DNA of 51,657 nucleotides, taken from Gammaproteobacteria bacterium (GTDB lineage: Bacteria > Pseudomonadota > Gammaproteobacteria > Pseudomonadales > Azotimanducaceae). Location: the NCBI GenBank assembly GCA_020832055.1, contig JAFIFL010000004.1:1-51657 (forward strand). The letters run 5' to 3'. The notes under the pieces are model-generated. The model did no database searches and was not told the DNA's origin. It was given only the letters and a program-made list of their open reading frames with translations. Shown here in pieces: positions 1 through 10,601 of the stretch; the stretch's first letter is position 1, and each line of letters begins with the position of its first letter. A program made the translations under genes and the position numbers.

Positions 1-60
1 GCAGGTTGCAGGGCAGGTTGCAGGGCAGGTTGCAGGGCAGGTTGCAGGGCGGGTTGCGGG
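1..60. repeat. 12-bp tandem repeat, five copies, cut by the window edge
   Basis: Four exact copies of the unit GCAGGTTGCAGG are followed by a diverged fifth copy (GCGGGTTGCGGG). The array probably continues to the left of the window. It lies about 140 bp upstream of the first real gene. The unit is a multiple of 3, so an open frame runs through it, but the translated Gln-Gly-Arg-Leu repeat has no start context of its own and I treat it as non-coding. Function unknown. Confidence 0.85.
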
Positions 61-200
61 CTAAGCGCTGCACCGCACCGACGCTGTGTCGGCACCCGCG
101 TAGGATCACGGTCGAAGCCCAGCCGTTTTCCACTGACGGCAGGCACCCGCCCTCCCTGAACACCGCAACGCCTGCGTTGCCGCCACTACCCGGAGCCACG

Positions 201-548
201 ATGACAACCACCGAATCTGCAACCGCACGGACCCAGGATCATGACGGCAAGCTCGCCCAAGGCGTGGACAAGGCCACCGCAGGCGCGCATCAGAAGATCG
301 ATCATGCCAAGGACGCCGCGCAGCCAACCCTGGACCATATCGTCAAGGGCGCTCACTCTGCCGTCGATGCCATGGGCAACATGGCCACACACACCGCCGA
401 GGCACTCGAACTCAAGGGCGACCAGTTCAACGAGACCAAAGACGAGTTCATCAGTGCCACCCAGAAATACCTGCGGGAAAATCCCGTCGCTTCGATCGGT
501 ATCGCGGTAGCTGCTGGATTCCTGCTCAGCCGAATCCTGGGCAGGTAA
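201..548 (+). CDS. DUF883 / YqjD-ElaB-type membrane-anchored protein
   Basis: A 115-aa protein with a long, charged, alanine-rich helical region (residues about 15-90) and a single C-terminal membrane helix ending in Arg-Ile-Leu-Gly-Arg. This is the layout of the YqjD/ElaB/YgaM family, C-tail-anchored inner-membrane proteins; E. coli YqjD binds ribosomes in stationary phase. The ATG at 201 has GGAG five bases upstream, so the open frame reaching back into the tandem repeat is not used. It heads a compact three-gene group with a DUF1469 protein and a small partner, matching the yqjD-yqjE-yqjK arrangement. Family assignment is by overall pattern and neighbours; the ribosome role is only inherited from E. 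coli. Confidence 0.8.
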   Translation: MTTTESATARTQDHDGKLAQGVDKATAGAHQKIDHAKDAAQPTLDHIVKGAHSAVDAMGNMATHTAEALELKGDQFNETKDEFISATQKYLRENPVASIGIAVAAGFLLSRILGR

Positions 549-557
549 GACCCCAGT

Positions 558-995
558 ATGACCATACAGTCCCCCCATCAGGAGCCCGTCCGGGCCGAGC
601 ATTCGGTCCCGGAGGGGTCATCGTCGAGCCTGCTCGGCGATGCGAGCACCCTGACGCGTGAGCTGCGCGCCACGGTGCACGCTCAGCTCGAACTTGCCGA
701 ACTCGAGACGCGGCTGGCCGCACGGACGGTGATTCACATGCTCGCGCTAGCGGTGGGCATCGCCGTGCTGCTGGTGGGCGCCTGGCTGACCCTGGTCGGC
801 GCCGCCGTGCTGGCGCTGATGAATCAGGGCGTCAGTCCGATGCTGGCCATGCTGGCGGCGACTGCCGTCAACCTCGTTGCCGCAGTGTTCGTCTACATGA
901 GCCTGCGTCGCCACGGCGCAAGCCTCGGCTGGCCCGTCACGTTGCGCTCACTCAAGCCCAAAGCGACTGAACCCAAGACGAGAAGCGAGCCATGA
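558..995 (+). CDS. Phage-holin-like DUF1469 (YqjE family) membrane protein
   Basis: A 145-aa protein. After a polar N-terminus of about 35 residues comes an amphipathic helix rich in Glu/Leu (about residues 36-55), then two membrane helices separated by a short loop (about 60-85 and 92-115), then a basic tail. This is the DUF1469/YqjE layout, often annotated as phage holin family although no lytic role is known in this context. It starts 9 bp after the DUF883 gene stop and its own stop overlaps the next start by 4 bp (ATGA), so the three genes are very likely one translationally coupled unit. Probably an inner-membrane partner of the DUF883 protein. Confidence 0.8.
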   Translation: MTIQSPHQEPVRAEHSVPEGSSSSLLGDASTLTRELRATVHAQLELAELETRLAARTVIHMLALAVGIAVLLVGAWLTLVGAAVLALMNQGVSPMLAMLAATAVNLVAAVFVYMSLRRHGASLGWPVTLRSLKPKATEPKTRSEP

Positions 996-1312
996 GCGAC
1001 ACCGATCTGGAACGGACCCGGGACCTTCGATCACTACGCACCCGGATTGTCGCCCAAGAGCAAGCGCTGCGGCTGCATCGCACTTTGGCCACCGACACGG
1101 CAGAGGCGATTCAGGTCCGCATACGCGGACGCATGACGTCGCCGACAACCCTCATGGTGGCAGCGGGCATCGGCTTCTTGCTGGGAAAGCGGGGATCGAA
1201 CCGGTCCAGTACGCTGCTCGCCCCATTGAAAATCGCGACCCACGCCAGTCTCCTGTTCCGGGCGTTGATGCCGAACACCACTGCGGTGACGGAACCCGTC
1301 CAGCAGCCCTGA
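992..1312 (+). CDS. Small YqjK-like partner protein
   Basis: A 106-aa protein whose start overlaps the preceding stop (ATGA). Residues 1-50 are charged and helical with many Arg residues; a weak hydrophobic stretch with a glycine-rich turn lies near residues 52-66, followed by a basic, moderately hydrophobic tail. Its position after the DUF883 and DUF1469 genes matches yqjK in enterobacteria, but sequence similarity is too weak to be sure. No enzyme motif is present. Probably membrane-associated, acting with the two upstream proteins. Confidence 0.65.
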   Translation: MSDTDLERTRDLRSLRTRIVAQEQALRLHRTLATDTAEAIQVRIRGRMTSPTTLMVAAGIGFLLGKRGSNRSSTLLAPLKIATHASLLFRALMPNTTAVTEPVQQP

Positions 1313-1452
1313 GGTCACTGCAACAAACCAGATCTTGCCTTGCTGTCATGGCGCACGAAGTGACTGGAAACGGTCACCAATGGTAGCAAGCCCCATGAAC
1401 AGGACATCTCCGTGCCCATGGGGGTTCAGCCGGCTGCCGCCAGCGCCCAGAT
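1313..1452. other. Convergent intergenic gap, weak inverted repeat
   Basis: Separates the YqjD-type operon from the convergent CoA-transferase gene. A 7-bp inverted repeat CCCCATG / CATGGGG (1391-1397 and 1417-1423, 19-nt loop) is present. It has no T-tract, so a terminator call is weak. Nothing else is visible here. Confidence 0.35.
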
Positions 1453-2679
1453 TCAGGCACCCTCTCCCAGCAATTGCGCAAGTTCTTCAGCGCTGAAGCC
1501 GAGACCACCGAACACCTCACCGTTGTCGGCGCCGAGCTGGGGCGGATTGGAGCGGATGCTCGCCGGACTCACCGACATGTGCACTGGCGGGCGCAGGGTG
1601 CGAAATCGGCCGAGCTCGGGGTCTTCCCGCTCTTCGAAGAATCCCACCGCCTCGAGATGGGGATCCCGGAGTGCCGCCTCGTTGGTGTTGAAGCGCATGC
1701 CGGGAATGTTCTCCGCCTCCAGCAGCGTCAACCACTCGTCCGTCGTCCGGGTCAGGGCCACCTCTTCGATGATGGCGTACAGCTCACCGATGTTGTCAGT
1801 ACGCGCGCGGTAGGTGGAGAAGCGGGGATCGTCGAACACCCCCGGGCGCTCGCCAAGCTCGAAGAAGCGCTCCCACTGGGCATCGGAATAGGGAACGATG
1901 CAGATGAAACCGTCAGCGGTGCGGTAAGGCTTTCGACGCGGATTCACAGAGCGCGTGTAGGCCATGCCATAGCTGGCCGGGATGAACGTCTCGCCGTAAA
2001 GATTCTCCACCATATGAAAGTGGGTGAAGGCCTCGAGCATCGGCACCTGCACGAACTGGCCGGCACCCGTACGCTCGCGGTGAAACAGTGCCGCCAGGGT
2101 GGCGCCGTAGGCGTAGAGCCCCGAGGTCTTGTCGGCTATCAGCGACGGGGCGTAGGCCGGCTCACCGCCGTCGCGCTTCGAGGCCAGATCGGCAAAGCCC
2201 GAAGCTCCCTGGATGAGGTCGTCGAATGCCTGCCGCTTCGCATAAGGTCCAGCAGCGCCAAAGCCCGCGCAGTGCACGTAGACGATGTCCTCACGAATGG
2301 CCCGGACCGCCTCGAAGCCGAATCCGAGCCGCTCCATACCGGCCATGCGCACGTTGTGAATGAACACGTCCGCGTCGCGCAGCAAACGGATCAGCGCTTC
2401 CCGGCCGAGTTCCGACCCCACATCCAGCGTCACCGACTTCTTGTTGCGATTCAGGGCCATGAAGATGGGCCCCATGCCCGGGATCGGGCTGCGCCCGGCG
2501 TTGCGCATCACCTCGCCACCGCCGCCGGGATTCTCGATCTTGATGACCTCGGCACCGAGGTCCGCGAGCTGAACGGTGGCGAAAGGCCCGAACACCACCG
2601 AGGTCATGTCGATGATGCGGATGCCGGCGAGCGGCCCCGAGGGCGGCTTCGAGTCCGGGGCGGACGACGTCGTAGTCAT
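1453..2679 (-). CDS. CaiB/BaiF (class III) CoA-transferase
   Basis: A 408-aa protein matching the family length. The N-terminal segment has the typical LAGIRIIDMT and LADLGAEVIKIE motifs. Around residue 150 the FDDLIQG motif holds the expected catalytic aspartate that forms the acyl-anhydride intermediate, and GLYAYGATLAAL follows. Class III enzymes move CoA between an acyl-CoA and a free acid (formyl-CoA, carnitine, bile-acid and succinyl transferases, and alpha-methylacyl-CoA racemase share the fold), so the substrate cannot be named. The ATG at 2679 is preferred over one 12 codons upstream because TGGAG lies just before it. The gene diverges from the 935-aa membrane protein gene. Likely cytoplasmic and catabolic. 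Confidence 0.9.
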   Translation of the reverse strand: MTTTSSAPDSKPPSGPLAGIRIIDMTSVVFGPFATVQLADLGAEVIKIENPGGGGEVMRNAGRSPIPGMGPIFMALNRNKKSVTLDVGSELGREALIRLLRDADVFIHNVRMAGMERLGFGFEAVRAIREDIVYVHCAGFGAAGPYAKRQAFDDLIQGASGFADLASKRDGGEPAYAPSLIADKTSGLYAYGATLAALFHRERTGAGQFVQVPMLEAFTHFHMVENLYGETFIPASYGMAYTRSVNPRRKPYRTADGFICIVPYSDAQWERFFELGERPGVFDDPRFSTYRARTDNIGELYAIIEEVALTRTTDEWLTLLEAENIPGMRFNTNEAALRDPHLEAVGFFEEREDPELGRFRTLRPPVHMSVSPASIRSNPPQLGADNGEVFGGLGFSAEELAQLLGEGA

Positions 2680-2858
2680 GAATGGCTCCAGGCAAGGCAG
2701 GTTCGGCACAGGCATCGGGCAGACGCCCGAAGGTCGCTTTGAGGATGCGGCAAAAACGCCGGGGCAGGAAGTACAGCGGCATGGGCGTACTCCCTGACCG
2801 AAGCCCCGACAGGGAGCATGGTAGCCATGGCCCCCAACCGACGGCAGAATGCTGGCGC

Positions 2859-5666
2859 ATGGAAGCCATCTCCCTGCCCCCTGATCGCGCCGCGACGCTG
2901 CAGCGCATCGATGATCTGCGACGCGCGCCGCAGCTCGATGCGAACGAGCGCGCCCTGCTGACCTTCTGTTTCAGAGCCTCGGACCACGAGATCTACTATC
3001 GGGCCGCCGACTGCCTGGGCGCCTGGCTCACGCGCGACGCCGAACTCCACACCTGGTTCGAAGGCTACTGCAGCACTCGCGGGCTGTCCGTGCACGGCCC
3101 GGTCGCTCTCGACGGCCAGCGCAGCCACCGCCGTGTGCTGCTGGCGCGTTGTGCCGCCGCCGCCATCGACCCGGATCAGTGGCCGCCGCCTGTCGACCTG
3201 ACCGCAGCCCTGGAGATTCCCCGCCGGCCTGCAGACATGGCGGCACTGCTCGTGGGTCTGCTGCGCATCTACGGGCAGGATCGCTTCAAACCCAAGTTGG
3301 CTCCAGGTCTCGATGGCATGCTGGCCGTGCTGAAGGACGATCCGCGGGCCTTGATCCATCCAGGAACCCTGGCACGCTGGGCGCAGCTCTGGGTGCGCCG
3401 GGTGGAGGACGGCAGTCCGACGCTCGAGCGCGACACCCTGCACAGCGTGCTGGTATCCACCGTGGCGGCCGCCGCCAGCGGCTCCGTCGGCGAGCGGGTG
3501 GCCCGATTCACCGCCGCCGACGCGCTGATCGGCGCCGTGAATACCCATGCCCGGGATCCGGCCCACTGGCTCGACGGCGACGGCCAGGGCGACGTGGCCC
3601 TGTGGATCCGCCAACGCTGGCTGCGGGCCTGCCTGCGTCACGGCACGCCCGCACCCGGCCTCCTCGAAGCGTCGAGCAGTTCCTGGACCATGCGCCAGGA
3701 ACAGGCCGCGCTGACCCTGGCCATCCACTCGGAGGATCCCCTCGTACTGGGGACGGATCCCATCGCGGCCGGCGAAGCGGCCCTTCTGGAGGCCATCGCC
3801 CCGCGCCTGCGGCGCCGCGAGCGCTGGCTGGCCATGAGCGTGGGCGAACGGGCGCTGTGCCTGTTCCTGGTGATCGACCGCCTCGGCGAATCCGGTCCGT
3901 TGCCCATGGCAGCGGGCGACCTGCTGGAGCAAGGGAGCGCCAGCTTCGAGACCGCCCCGGCAGCCGCCACCCGGGGTGCTGTGCTGCTGCGCCTGGTGAG
4001 CCGGCTGGCTGCCTGGGAGCAGCTGCCCTTGGCCGGCCTGCTGGAGGCACGGCGCCTGCACGCGACGGCCGATCCTGCACTGAGCCTGTTGCTGCTGCCT
4101 CACCGGGACAGCCGCTCCATCGACACCGAACTGGCCGATGGATTGGCGGATCTGGTGGAACAGCAACTGCGCACCGCCCTGGCCACCGATCCCCAATTCG
4201 ACGCCGACCGCTATCTCGGCCTGGCCCTGGTGCGCCACCCGCCGCCGGCATTCGCGCAAGCCCTGCTGCGCCTGCTTGCCCAGCGCAGCTACCAGGATGT
4301 CGCCGGGCGCAACGTGGATCTGCAGCAGCAGGTGGCAAGCTGGGCCGACGCGGTCGCGCGGCCCGACCAGGCCGAGGCACCCTGGCGACAGCTGCCCGCG
4401 TTCTCGCCTCCCCACCGCGCCATGAGCGCGGAACTGGAACGTCTGGCCGCCTGGCTCGGCGTCGATCCCGGCAATCGACCGCGGCCGGATTCCGCCGCGG
4501 CCATTCTGCAGCGCCTCCACTGCGTCAGTCGGCCCCTGCTCTGTGGCGACGGATCCGGCAATCTCGACGTCGCCGTGGACGACGTCATCGCTGCGGCCAC
4601 CCGGGCGATGCGCCAAGGACTCGAACAGGGCCAGCAGCTGGAGACTTTGGCGCTTGCGGATCCGGACGACGCCCAGGCTCTGCTGCAGGACCTCGGCGCG
4701 ACGCTGGAAACGATCCGCCGCGATCTCGAACGCCATCTCCCGGAGCCGGACGGCCGCGCCCTCGATGCCGCCGTCGCGTCGATCGAGGCCCACCTCGAAC
4801 AGTGGCGAGCGGGCCTGGCGCTGTGCCGGACCTGGGCGCGCAAGGGACCTTCCGTGCCGATTCCGGCACTCCCCGCGGCGCTGCTGCCGGCGTTGTTCGC
4901 GGCGCTGGAGCGCCATCGCGCTGGCACCGTCGATTACCGTCAGGCGGCATTACAGGAGGGTCTCGACCTGCTCTCCGCCCTGCCCGCAGGACTCCAGGAT
5001 GCCTGGCTTGCTTTGCTGGCGCGGCGCTGGTGCGAAGCTTTGGAGCTGGCCATGGAGATCTCCGCGAGCAGCACGGTTCGCCGCATGCTGCACGACCCCC
5101 GCCAGGCGGTGCTCGCGCAGCGCCCCGAAGCGGCCGCCACCCTGGCCACCGCAAAGCGGTTCTGCTTCGATCGCCTGCACCTGGGCAGCGCTCGCCATGT
5201 GGCTCTCCTCGAAGGCCGCTCTGGCCTGGGACGTTGCAGTGGTGGATTCCTGCTGCACTACTCGGCTGTCTGGGTGGGCCTGCTCGTCGGCACGATCCTG
5301 ATGCTGGACTTCGGCGACGCCTGGAAGGCCATGGCGGAGGCGGGAGACATCACGGGGATCACCTTGACCGGCCTGCTGGGGCTCGGCGGCACCTGGGCGT
5401 GGTTGCTGGTGTCCCAGCGCCGGCGGCTGGAGCCGGCTCCGGGCGATTCGATCCTGCTCCTGTGGTCTGGTCTGATCGGCCGCACGCTCGGATTCCTGCT
5501 GCTGTGCGCCAGCTATACCCTGGCGGCCACCGGCGGCATGTGGCTGCTGCTGTCGGGCACCGACGAGGTCGTGCAGGGCCCCATGGCCATCGGTCACATC
5601 GTGGTCTGGGCAGGCTTCGCCCTGTTTGCCGGCACGTTCTTCGGTTTGGTCGCAAAAGATGTCTGA
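2859..5666 (+). CDS. Unknown 935-aa protein with four C-terminal membrane segments
   Basis: I do not recognise a family. About 790 residues of Leu/Ala/Arg-rich, probably all-helical soluble sequence precede four hydrophobic segments at about residues 802-818, 834-852, 876-900 and 914-931. The soluble part has recurrent patterns of about 30-40 residues resembling alpha-helical repeat proteins, but no clear repeat unit. There is no signal peptide, so the N-terminal bulk is probably cytoplasmic and the C-terminus tethers it to the inner membrane. I chose the ATG at 2859 (MEAISLP); the frame is open back to 2682 but that part is basic and low-complexity and overlaps the divergent CoA-transferase promoter. 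Its 3' end overlaps or nearly touches the PhoX-type phosphatase gene, suggesting co-expression. Confidence 0.75.
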   Translation: MEAISLPPDRAATLQRIDDLRRAPQLDANERALLTFCFRASDHEIYYRAADCLGAWLTRDAELHTWFEGYCSTRGLSVHGPVALDGQRSHRRVLLARCAAAAIDPDQWPPPVDLTAALEIPRRPADMAALLVGLLRIYGQDRFKPKLAPGLDGMLAVLKDDPRALIHPGTLARWAQLWVRRVEDGSPTLERDTLHSVLVSTVAAAASGSVGERVARFTAADALIGAVNTHARDPAHWLDGDGQGDVALWIRQRWLRACLRHGTPAPGLLEASSSSWTMRQEQAALTLAIHSEDPLVLGTDPIAAGEAALLEAIAPRLRRRERWLAMSVGERALCLFLVIDRLGESGPLPMAAGDLLEQGSASFETAPAAATRGAVLLRLVSRLAAWEQLPLAGLLEARRLHATADPALSLLLLPHRDSRSIDTELADGLADLVEQQLRTALATDPQFDADRYLGLALVRHPPPAFAQALLRLLAQRSYQDVAGRNVDLQQQVASWADAVARPDQAEAPWRQLPAFSPPHRAMSAELERLAAWLGVDPGNRPRPDSAAAILQRLHCVSRPLLCGDGSGNLDVAVDDVIAAATRAMRQGLEQGQQLETLALADPDDAQALLQDLGATLETIRRDLERHLPEPDGRALDAAVASIEAHLEQWRAGLALCRTWARKGPSVPIPALPAALLPALFAALERHRAGTVDYRQAALQEGLDLLSALPAGLQDAWLALLARRWCEALELAMEISASSTVRRMLHDPRQAVLAQRPEAAATLATAKRFCFDRLHLGSARHVALLEGRSGLGRCSGGFLLHYSAVWVGLLVGTILMLDFGDAWKAMAEAGDITGITLTGLLGLGGTWAWLLVSQRRRLEPAPGDSILLLWSGLIGRTLGFLLLCASYTLAATGGMWLLLSGTDEVVQGPMAIGHIVVWAGFALFAGTFFGLVAKDV

Positions 5667-5682
5667 TGCCAAGGAAGATGCC

Positions 5683-7737
5683 ATGGATCACACCTACCGC
5701 CCCGGTACCGTCGACCCGGCCCTTGCCGACGGCGCCGAGCCGCGCCGGAGCCCCACGGATCGGCCGGACTTCCAGGCCGTGGCAGCGGCGCGCTACGCAC
5801 GTCGCGATGTGCTGCGCGGCGGCCTCGCGCTGGCGGTCGCCAGTCTGTTCGCCCCGGCAGCCCTGCGTTCAGCCGTTGCCGCTGACGCAGCGCAGCCCGC
5901 TGCCCAGAGCGTCCGACTCGGCTTCGAACCGGTCCCGGTCAGCAGCGCCGACACCCTGGTAGTGCCCCAGGGTTACCGGTCTCAGGTGCTGCTGCCCTGG
6001 GGCGAGCCGATCACGGGGAGCCATCCCGAGTTCGCGCCAGGCAACAGCGCCGCGGAACAGGCCATGCAGATGGGCATGCATCACGACGGCATGCACTTCT
6101 TCCCTATCGAGGGCGAGCATCCGCATCGAGGCAGTTCCGACGATGGCCTGCTGGTGATGAATCACGAATACATGGAACCGCGCCTGCTGCACGGGGCCGC
6201 ACGCGGCCGCGAACTGGCGGCCTTCGACGTGCTGCTGCGCGAGGACGGCAGCCGCGACCCGGAGCAGGTTCTCAAGGAAATCAACGCCCACGGTGTCAGC
6301 GTCGTGCACGTCAAGCGTAGCGATGATGGCGACTGGTCGAGCATTCGCTGCCGCCGCAATCGTCGACTGACGCCCGAGACCCCGGTGGTGATCGGTGGGC
6401 CGCTCGCCGGCGACTCACGCCTGCGCACACCCTACAGCCCTGACGGCACCCGCGCCCGGGGCACGCTCAATAACTGCGCCCATGGGGTGACACCCTGGAA
6501 CACCTACCTCACCTGCGAGGAGAACTGGTGGCTGTACTTCCATCACCAAGGTGATGACGCCCCAGCCAGCCTCGCACGCTACAACGTCGGCAGGTTCAAC
6601 GTCTGGCGCTGGCATCTGGCGGCAGCCAACGCGGGTGAGGACGCCGACCGTTATCTGCGATTCGATGCCACGCCCCGCGCTGACGACGCAGCCGGGGACT
6701 ACCGCAACGAACCGCACACCTTCGGCTACGTGGTGGAATTCGACCCCTTCGACCCGGACAGCCTACCGGTCAAACGCACCCATCTTGGCCGTTTCTCCCA
6801 CGAAGGCGTGATCTTCGCTCCGGCGCGGGAAGGCCGGCCGGTGGTGCTCTACAGCGGCGACGATTCGCCCTTCGAGTACATCTACAAGTTCGTCTCCAGC
6901 CGCCCCTACGATGCCGCCAAGGCCAACGGCTCCCTGCTCGACGAGGGCACGCTCTACGCGGCGCGCTTCGATGCAGACGGCAGCGGCAGGTGGCTGGCCC
7001 TGGTCCCGGGCGAGAACGGCCTCGGATCTGAGAATGGCTTCGCCACGGTGGCCGACGTGCTGCTCAACAGCCGCGGCGCGGCGGACATCGCCGGTGCCAC
7101 GCCCATGGACCGTCCGGAGTGGGGCGCGGTCGACCCGGAGACGGGTGCGGTGTATTTCACCCTCACCAACAACCAGCGCCGCAGTGCCGAGCAGGTGGAT
7201 GCAGTCAATCCCCGCAAGCACAACCCCTTCGGCCAGATCGTCCGCTGGCACGAGGCGGACGGTGACCATGCCGCGACCACCTTCACCTGGGAACTGTTCG
7301 TACTCGCCGGCGACGAGGACGACAGCCGCGACCTCGCCGGTGAGCCGCTCACCGCGGACAGCCGCTTCGCCATGCCGGACGGCCTCTACTTCGATGCCGA
7401 CCGCCGGCTGTGGATCCAGACCGACATCGCCGATGCGGATCAGAATGAGGGCCCCTACGCGCCCATGGGCAACAACGCCATGCTCTGCGCCGATCCGGAC
7501 ACCGGCGAGATCCGCCGCTTTCTCACCGGTCCGGTGGGCCAGGAGATCACCGGCTGCGTCAGTACGCCGGATCAGCGGACCCTGTTCATCAACGTCCAGC
7601 ATCCCGGCGCCACCACCTCGGCGGAAGCATTCGCCGCCGGCCGCTCGAGCAGCCGCTGGCCGGATGGCGGCAACGGACCGCCGCGCTCCGCCACGGTGGC
7701 GATCACCCGAGCCGACGGCGGCAAGGTCGGCGGCTGA
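5683..7737 (+). CDS. PhoX-family (DUF839) Tat-exported phosphatase
   Basis: A 684-aa protein. A twin-arginine signal lies near residue 40 (ARRDVLRGGLALAVASLF) with a hydrophobic core and an A-x-A-like cleavage region. Characteristic PhoX-family blocks follow: NNCAHGVTPWNTYLTCEENW, then SHEGVIF, VLYSGDDSPFEYIYKF, the NPFGQIVRW block and a late NNAMLCADPDTGEIRRF block. PhoX enzymes are periplasmic Ca/Fe-dependent alkaline phosphatases or phosphodiesterases; many DUF839 relatives are unassigned. Two starts are possible: ATG 5683, with AAGGA 7 bp upstream (chosen), or ATG 5659, which overlaps the previous stop. No Pho box was identified. The role in phosphate acquisition is inferred from the family. 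Confidence 0.9.
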   Translation: MDHTYRPGTVDPALADGAEPRRSPTDRPDFQAVAAARYARRDVLRGGLALAVASLFAPAALRSAVAADAAQPAAQSVRLGFEPVPVSSADTLVVPQGYRSQVLLPWGEPITGSHPEFAPGNSAAEQAMQMGMHHDGMHFFPIEGEHPHRGSSDDGLLVMNHEYMEPRLLHGAARGRELAAFDVLLREDGSRDPEQVLKEINAHGVSVVHVKRSDDGDWSSIRCRRNRRLTPETPVVIGGPLAGDSRLRTPYSPDGTRARGTLNNCAHGVTPWNTYLTCEENWWLYFHHQGDDAPASLARYNVGRFNVWRWHLAAANAGEDADRYLRFDATPRADDAAGDYRNEPHTFGYVVEFDPFDPDSLPVKRTHLGRFSHEGVIFAPAREGRPVVLYSGDDSPFEYIYKFVSSRPYDAAKANGSLLDEGTLYAARFDADGSGRWLALVPGENGLGSENGFATVADVLLNSRGAADIAGATPMDRPEWGAVDPETGAVYFTLTNNQRRSAEQVDAVNPRKHNPFGQIVRWHEADGDHAATTFTWELFVLAGDEDDSRDLAGEPLTADSRFAMPDGLYFDADRRLWIQTDIADADQNEGPYAPMGNNAMLCADPDTGEIRRFLTGPVGQEITGCVSTPDQRTLFINVQHPGATTSAEAFAAGRSSSRWPDGGNGPPRSATVAITRADGGKVGG

Positions 7738-7804
7738 GGCGGCTGCCGCCGACGCAGCCAGACGTCAACGTCGGCGCATCCGGCAGGCCCGGTGTGCCTG
7801 TCAT
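7738..7804. terminator. Possible hairpin between convergent PhoX and M20 genes
   Basis: A 7-bp inverted repeat GCCGACG / CGTCGGC with a 14-nt loop sits between two converging stop codons. There is no T-run, so it may be a weak or Rho-assisted bidirectional terminator. Position is the main support. Confidence 0.3.
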
Positions 7805-9226
<1,422 letters not shown>

Positions 9227-9413
9227 GACTCGCGTCTCCCTTTGCGGCCCCGGATGCGACGCCGGGAACGTTCGACGATGAGGGACTGTGAGCGGGCCCG
9301 GACACCTGCCACACGCGTTCCGCTGCGCCGGGTCACTGCCCGCCTGTATCCGCAGGATCTGCCGTCACCCGATCGTGCGCGTCCACGGCCGGCCGCGCAG
9401 CGAAGGCGTCGGT

Positions 9414-10535
9414 TCACTTCAGATCCGTGTTCGGCTCTTCCTCAGAGAGCGACAGCCCGCTCGGTGCCGCCGCATCAACAGACTCGAGGCGAATGCGTAC
9501 CGCCAGATCGGTGCGCGAGTCGGCGTTCTCGATGGCCTGTTTCGCGGTGATCTTGCCGGCGTGGTAAAGGCCGTAGAGCGACTCGTCGAAGGTGAGCATG
9601 CCGCGTTCCTTCGAGCGCACCATCGCACCCTTGATCTCATCGAGCTTGCCCGTCCGCACGAGATCGGCGATGAAGGGCGAATTCAGCAGAATCTCCACCG
9701 CCGGCACACGCTTGGCCGTACGCCCGACAAGCAGCCGCTGGGCGACGATGGCACGGAGATTCAGACTCAAGTCCATCAACACCTGCCGGTGCTGGGTCTC
9801 CGGGAAGAAATTGATGATGCGGTCGAGGGCCTGATTGGCATTGTTGGCGTGCATCGTCGACAGGCAGAGATGGCCGGTCTCGGCATAGGCGATGGCCTGA
9901 TGCATGGTTTCCTGATCGCGGATTTCGCCGATCATGATGACGTCGGGCGCCTCCCGCATCGCGTTGTGCAGGGCGTTGTGGAAGGACTGCGTGTCGAGAC
10001 CGACCTCGCGCTGATCCACCAGACACCTGCCGTGTTCATGCAGGAACTCGATGGGGTCCTCGATGGTGAGGATGTGACCGCGGCCATGCTGATTGCGGTG
10101 ATCGATCATCGACGCGAGCGTCGTTGACTTGCCCGACCCCGTGGACCCCACCACCAGTACGAGACCGCGCGGCAGCATCACCAACTCGCCGAGGGCTTCG
10201 GGAAGATTGAGCGACTCCAGCGAGGGGATCTTGTTGGTGATATAGCGCACCACCATGGCCACGGTGCCACGCTGCCGATAGACATTGACGCGAAAGCGAC
10301 CGAGGTCAGGCACCGCAAAGGCGAGATTCATTTCCAGATCGCGCTCGAAGGTGGCCTGCTGCTTGTCCGTCATCACCGAGTAGGCGAGTTCATGGACGTC
10401 ATCATCGCCGAGTGGCTTGTCGCCGATATGACGCGGAATCCCCTCGATCTTGATGTGCGGCGGCGCGCCGACGCTGAAGAACAGGTCGGACGCGCCATGG
10501 GTGACCATCGCCTGCAGGTATCTTGTCAATTCCAT
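9414..10535 (-). CDS. pilU: Type IV pilus retraction-type ATPase PilU
   Basis: A 373-aa hexameric secretion-type ATPase. Walker A GSTGSGKST is at about residues 129-137, an Asp box follows (EDPIEF), Walker B DVIMIGEIRD at about 197-206, and the His box STMHANNANQALDRI after it. The C-terminal part (AVEILLNSPFIADLVRTGKL, then KITAKQAIENADSRTDL) resembles PilU more than PilT, including the acidic tail. PilU cooperates with PilT in pilus retraction. The start at 10535 has GGAG six bases upstream; the frame is open to 10595 but that extension is unlike the family. It lies 66 bp downstream of the PilB-like gene and is probably co-transcribed with it. No pilT is present in this window. Confidence 0.88.
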   Translation of the reverse strand: MELTRYLQAMVTHGASDLFFSVGAPPHIKIEGIPRHIGDKPLGDDDVHELAYSVMTDKQQATFERDLEMNLAFAVPDLGRFRVNVYRQRGTVAMVVRYITNKIPSLESLNLPEALGELVMLPRGLVLVVGSTGSGKSTTLASMIDHRNQHGRGHILTIEDPIEFLHEHGRCLVDQREVGLDTQSFHNALHNAMREAPDVIMIGEIRDQETMHQAIAYAETGHLCLSTMHANNANQALDRIINFFPETQHRQVLMDLSLNLRAIVAQRLLVGRTAKRVPAVEILLNSPFIADLVRTGKLDEIKGAMVRSKERGMLTFDESLYGLYHAGKITAKQAIENADSRTDLAVRIRLESVDAAAPSGLSLSEEEPNTDLK

Positions 10536-10601
10536 CGAGCGCTCCGTTACGTCGTCGTTTACGCTGCCGAACATGCCGCCGCTGTCCGCTGGCACACCGT
10601 C

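Noticed and set aside
2676-4916. Long minus-strand open frame opposite the 935-aa protein gene
   Set aside because: High GC removes stops on the opposite strand; the translated sequence is Gln/Arg/Gly-rich low complexity without family motifs, while the plus-strand frame has ordered hydrophobic segments and neighbours.
3149-5962. 937-codon plus-strand frame overlapping the 935-aa gene
   Set aside because: Arg/Pro/Gly-rich composition typical of a shifted frame in GC-rich DNA; it runs into the PhoX gene out of frame.
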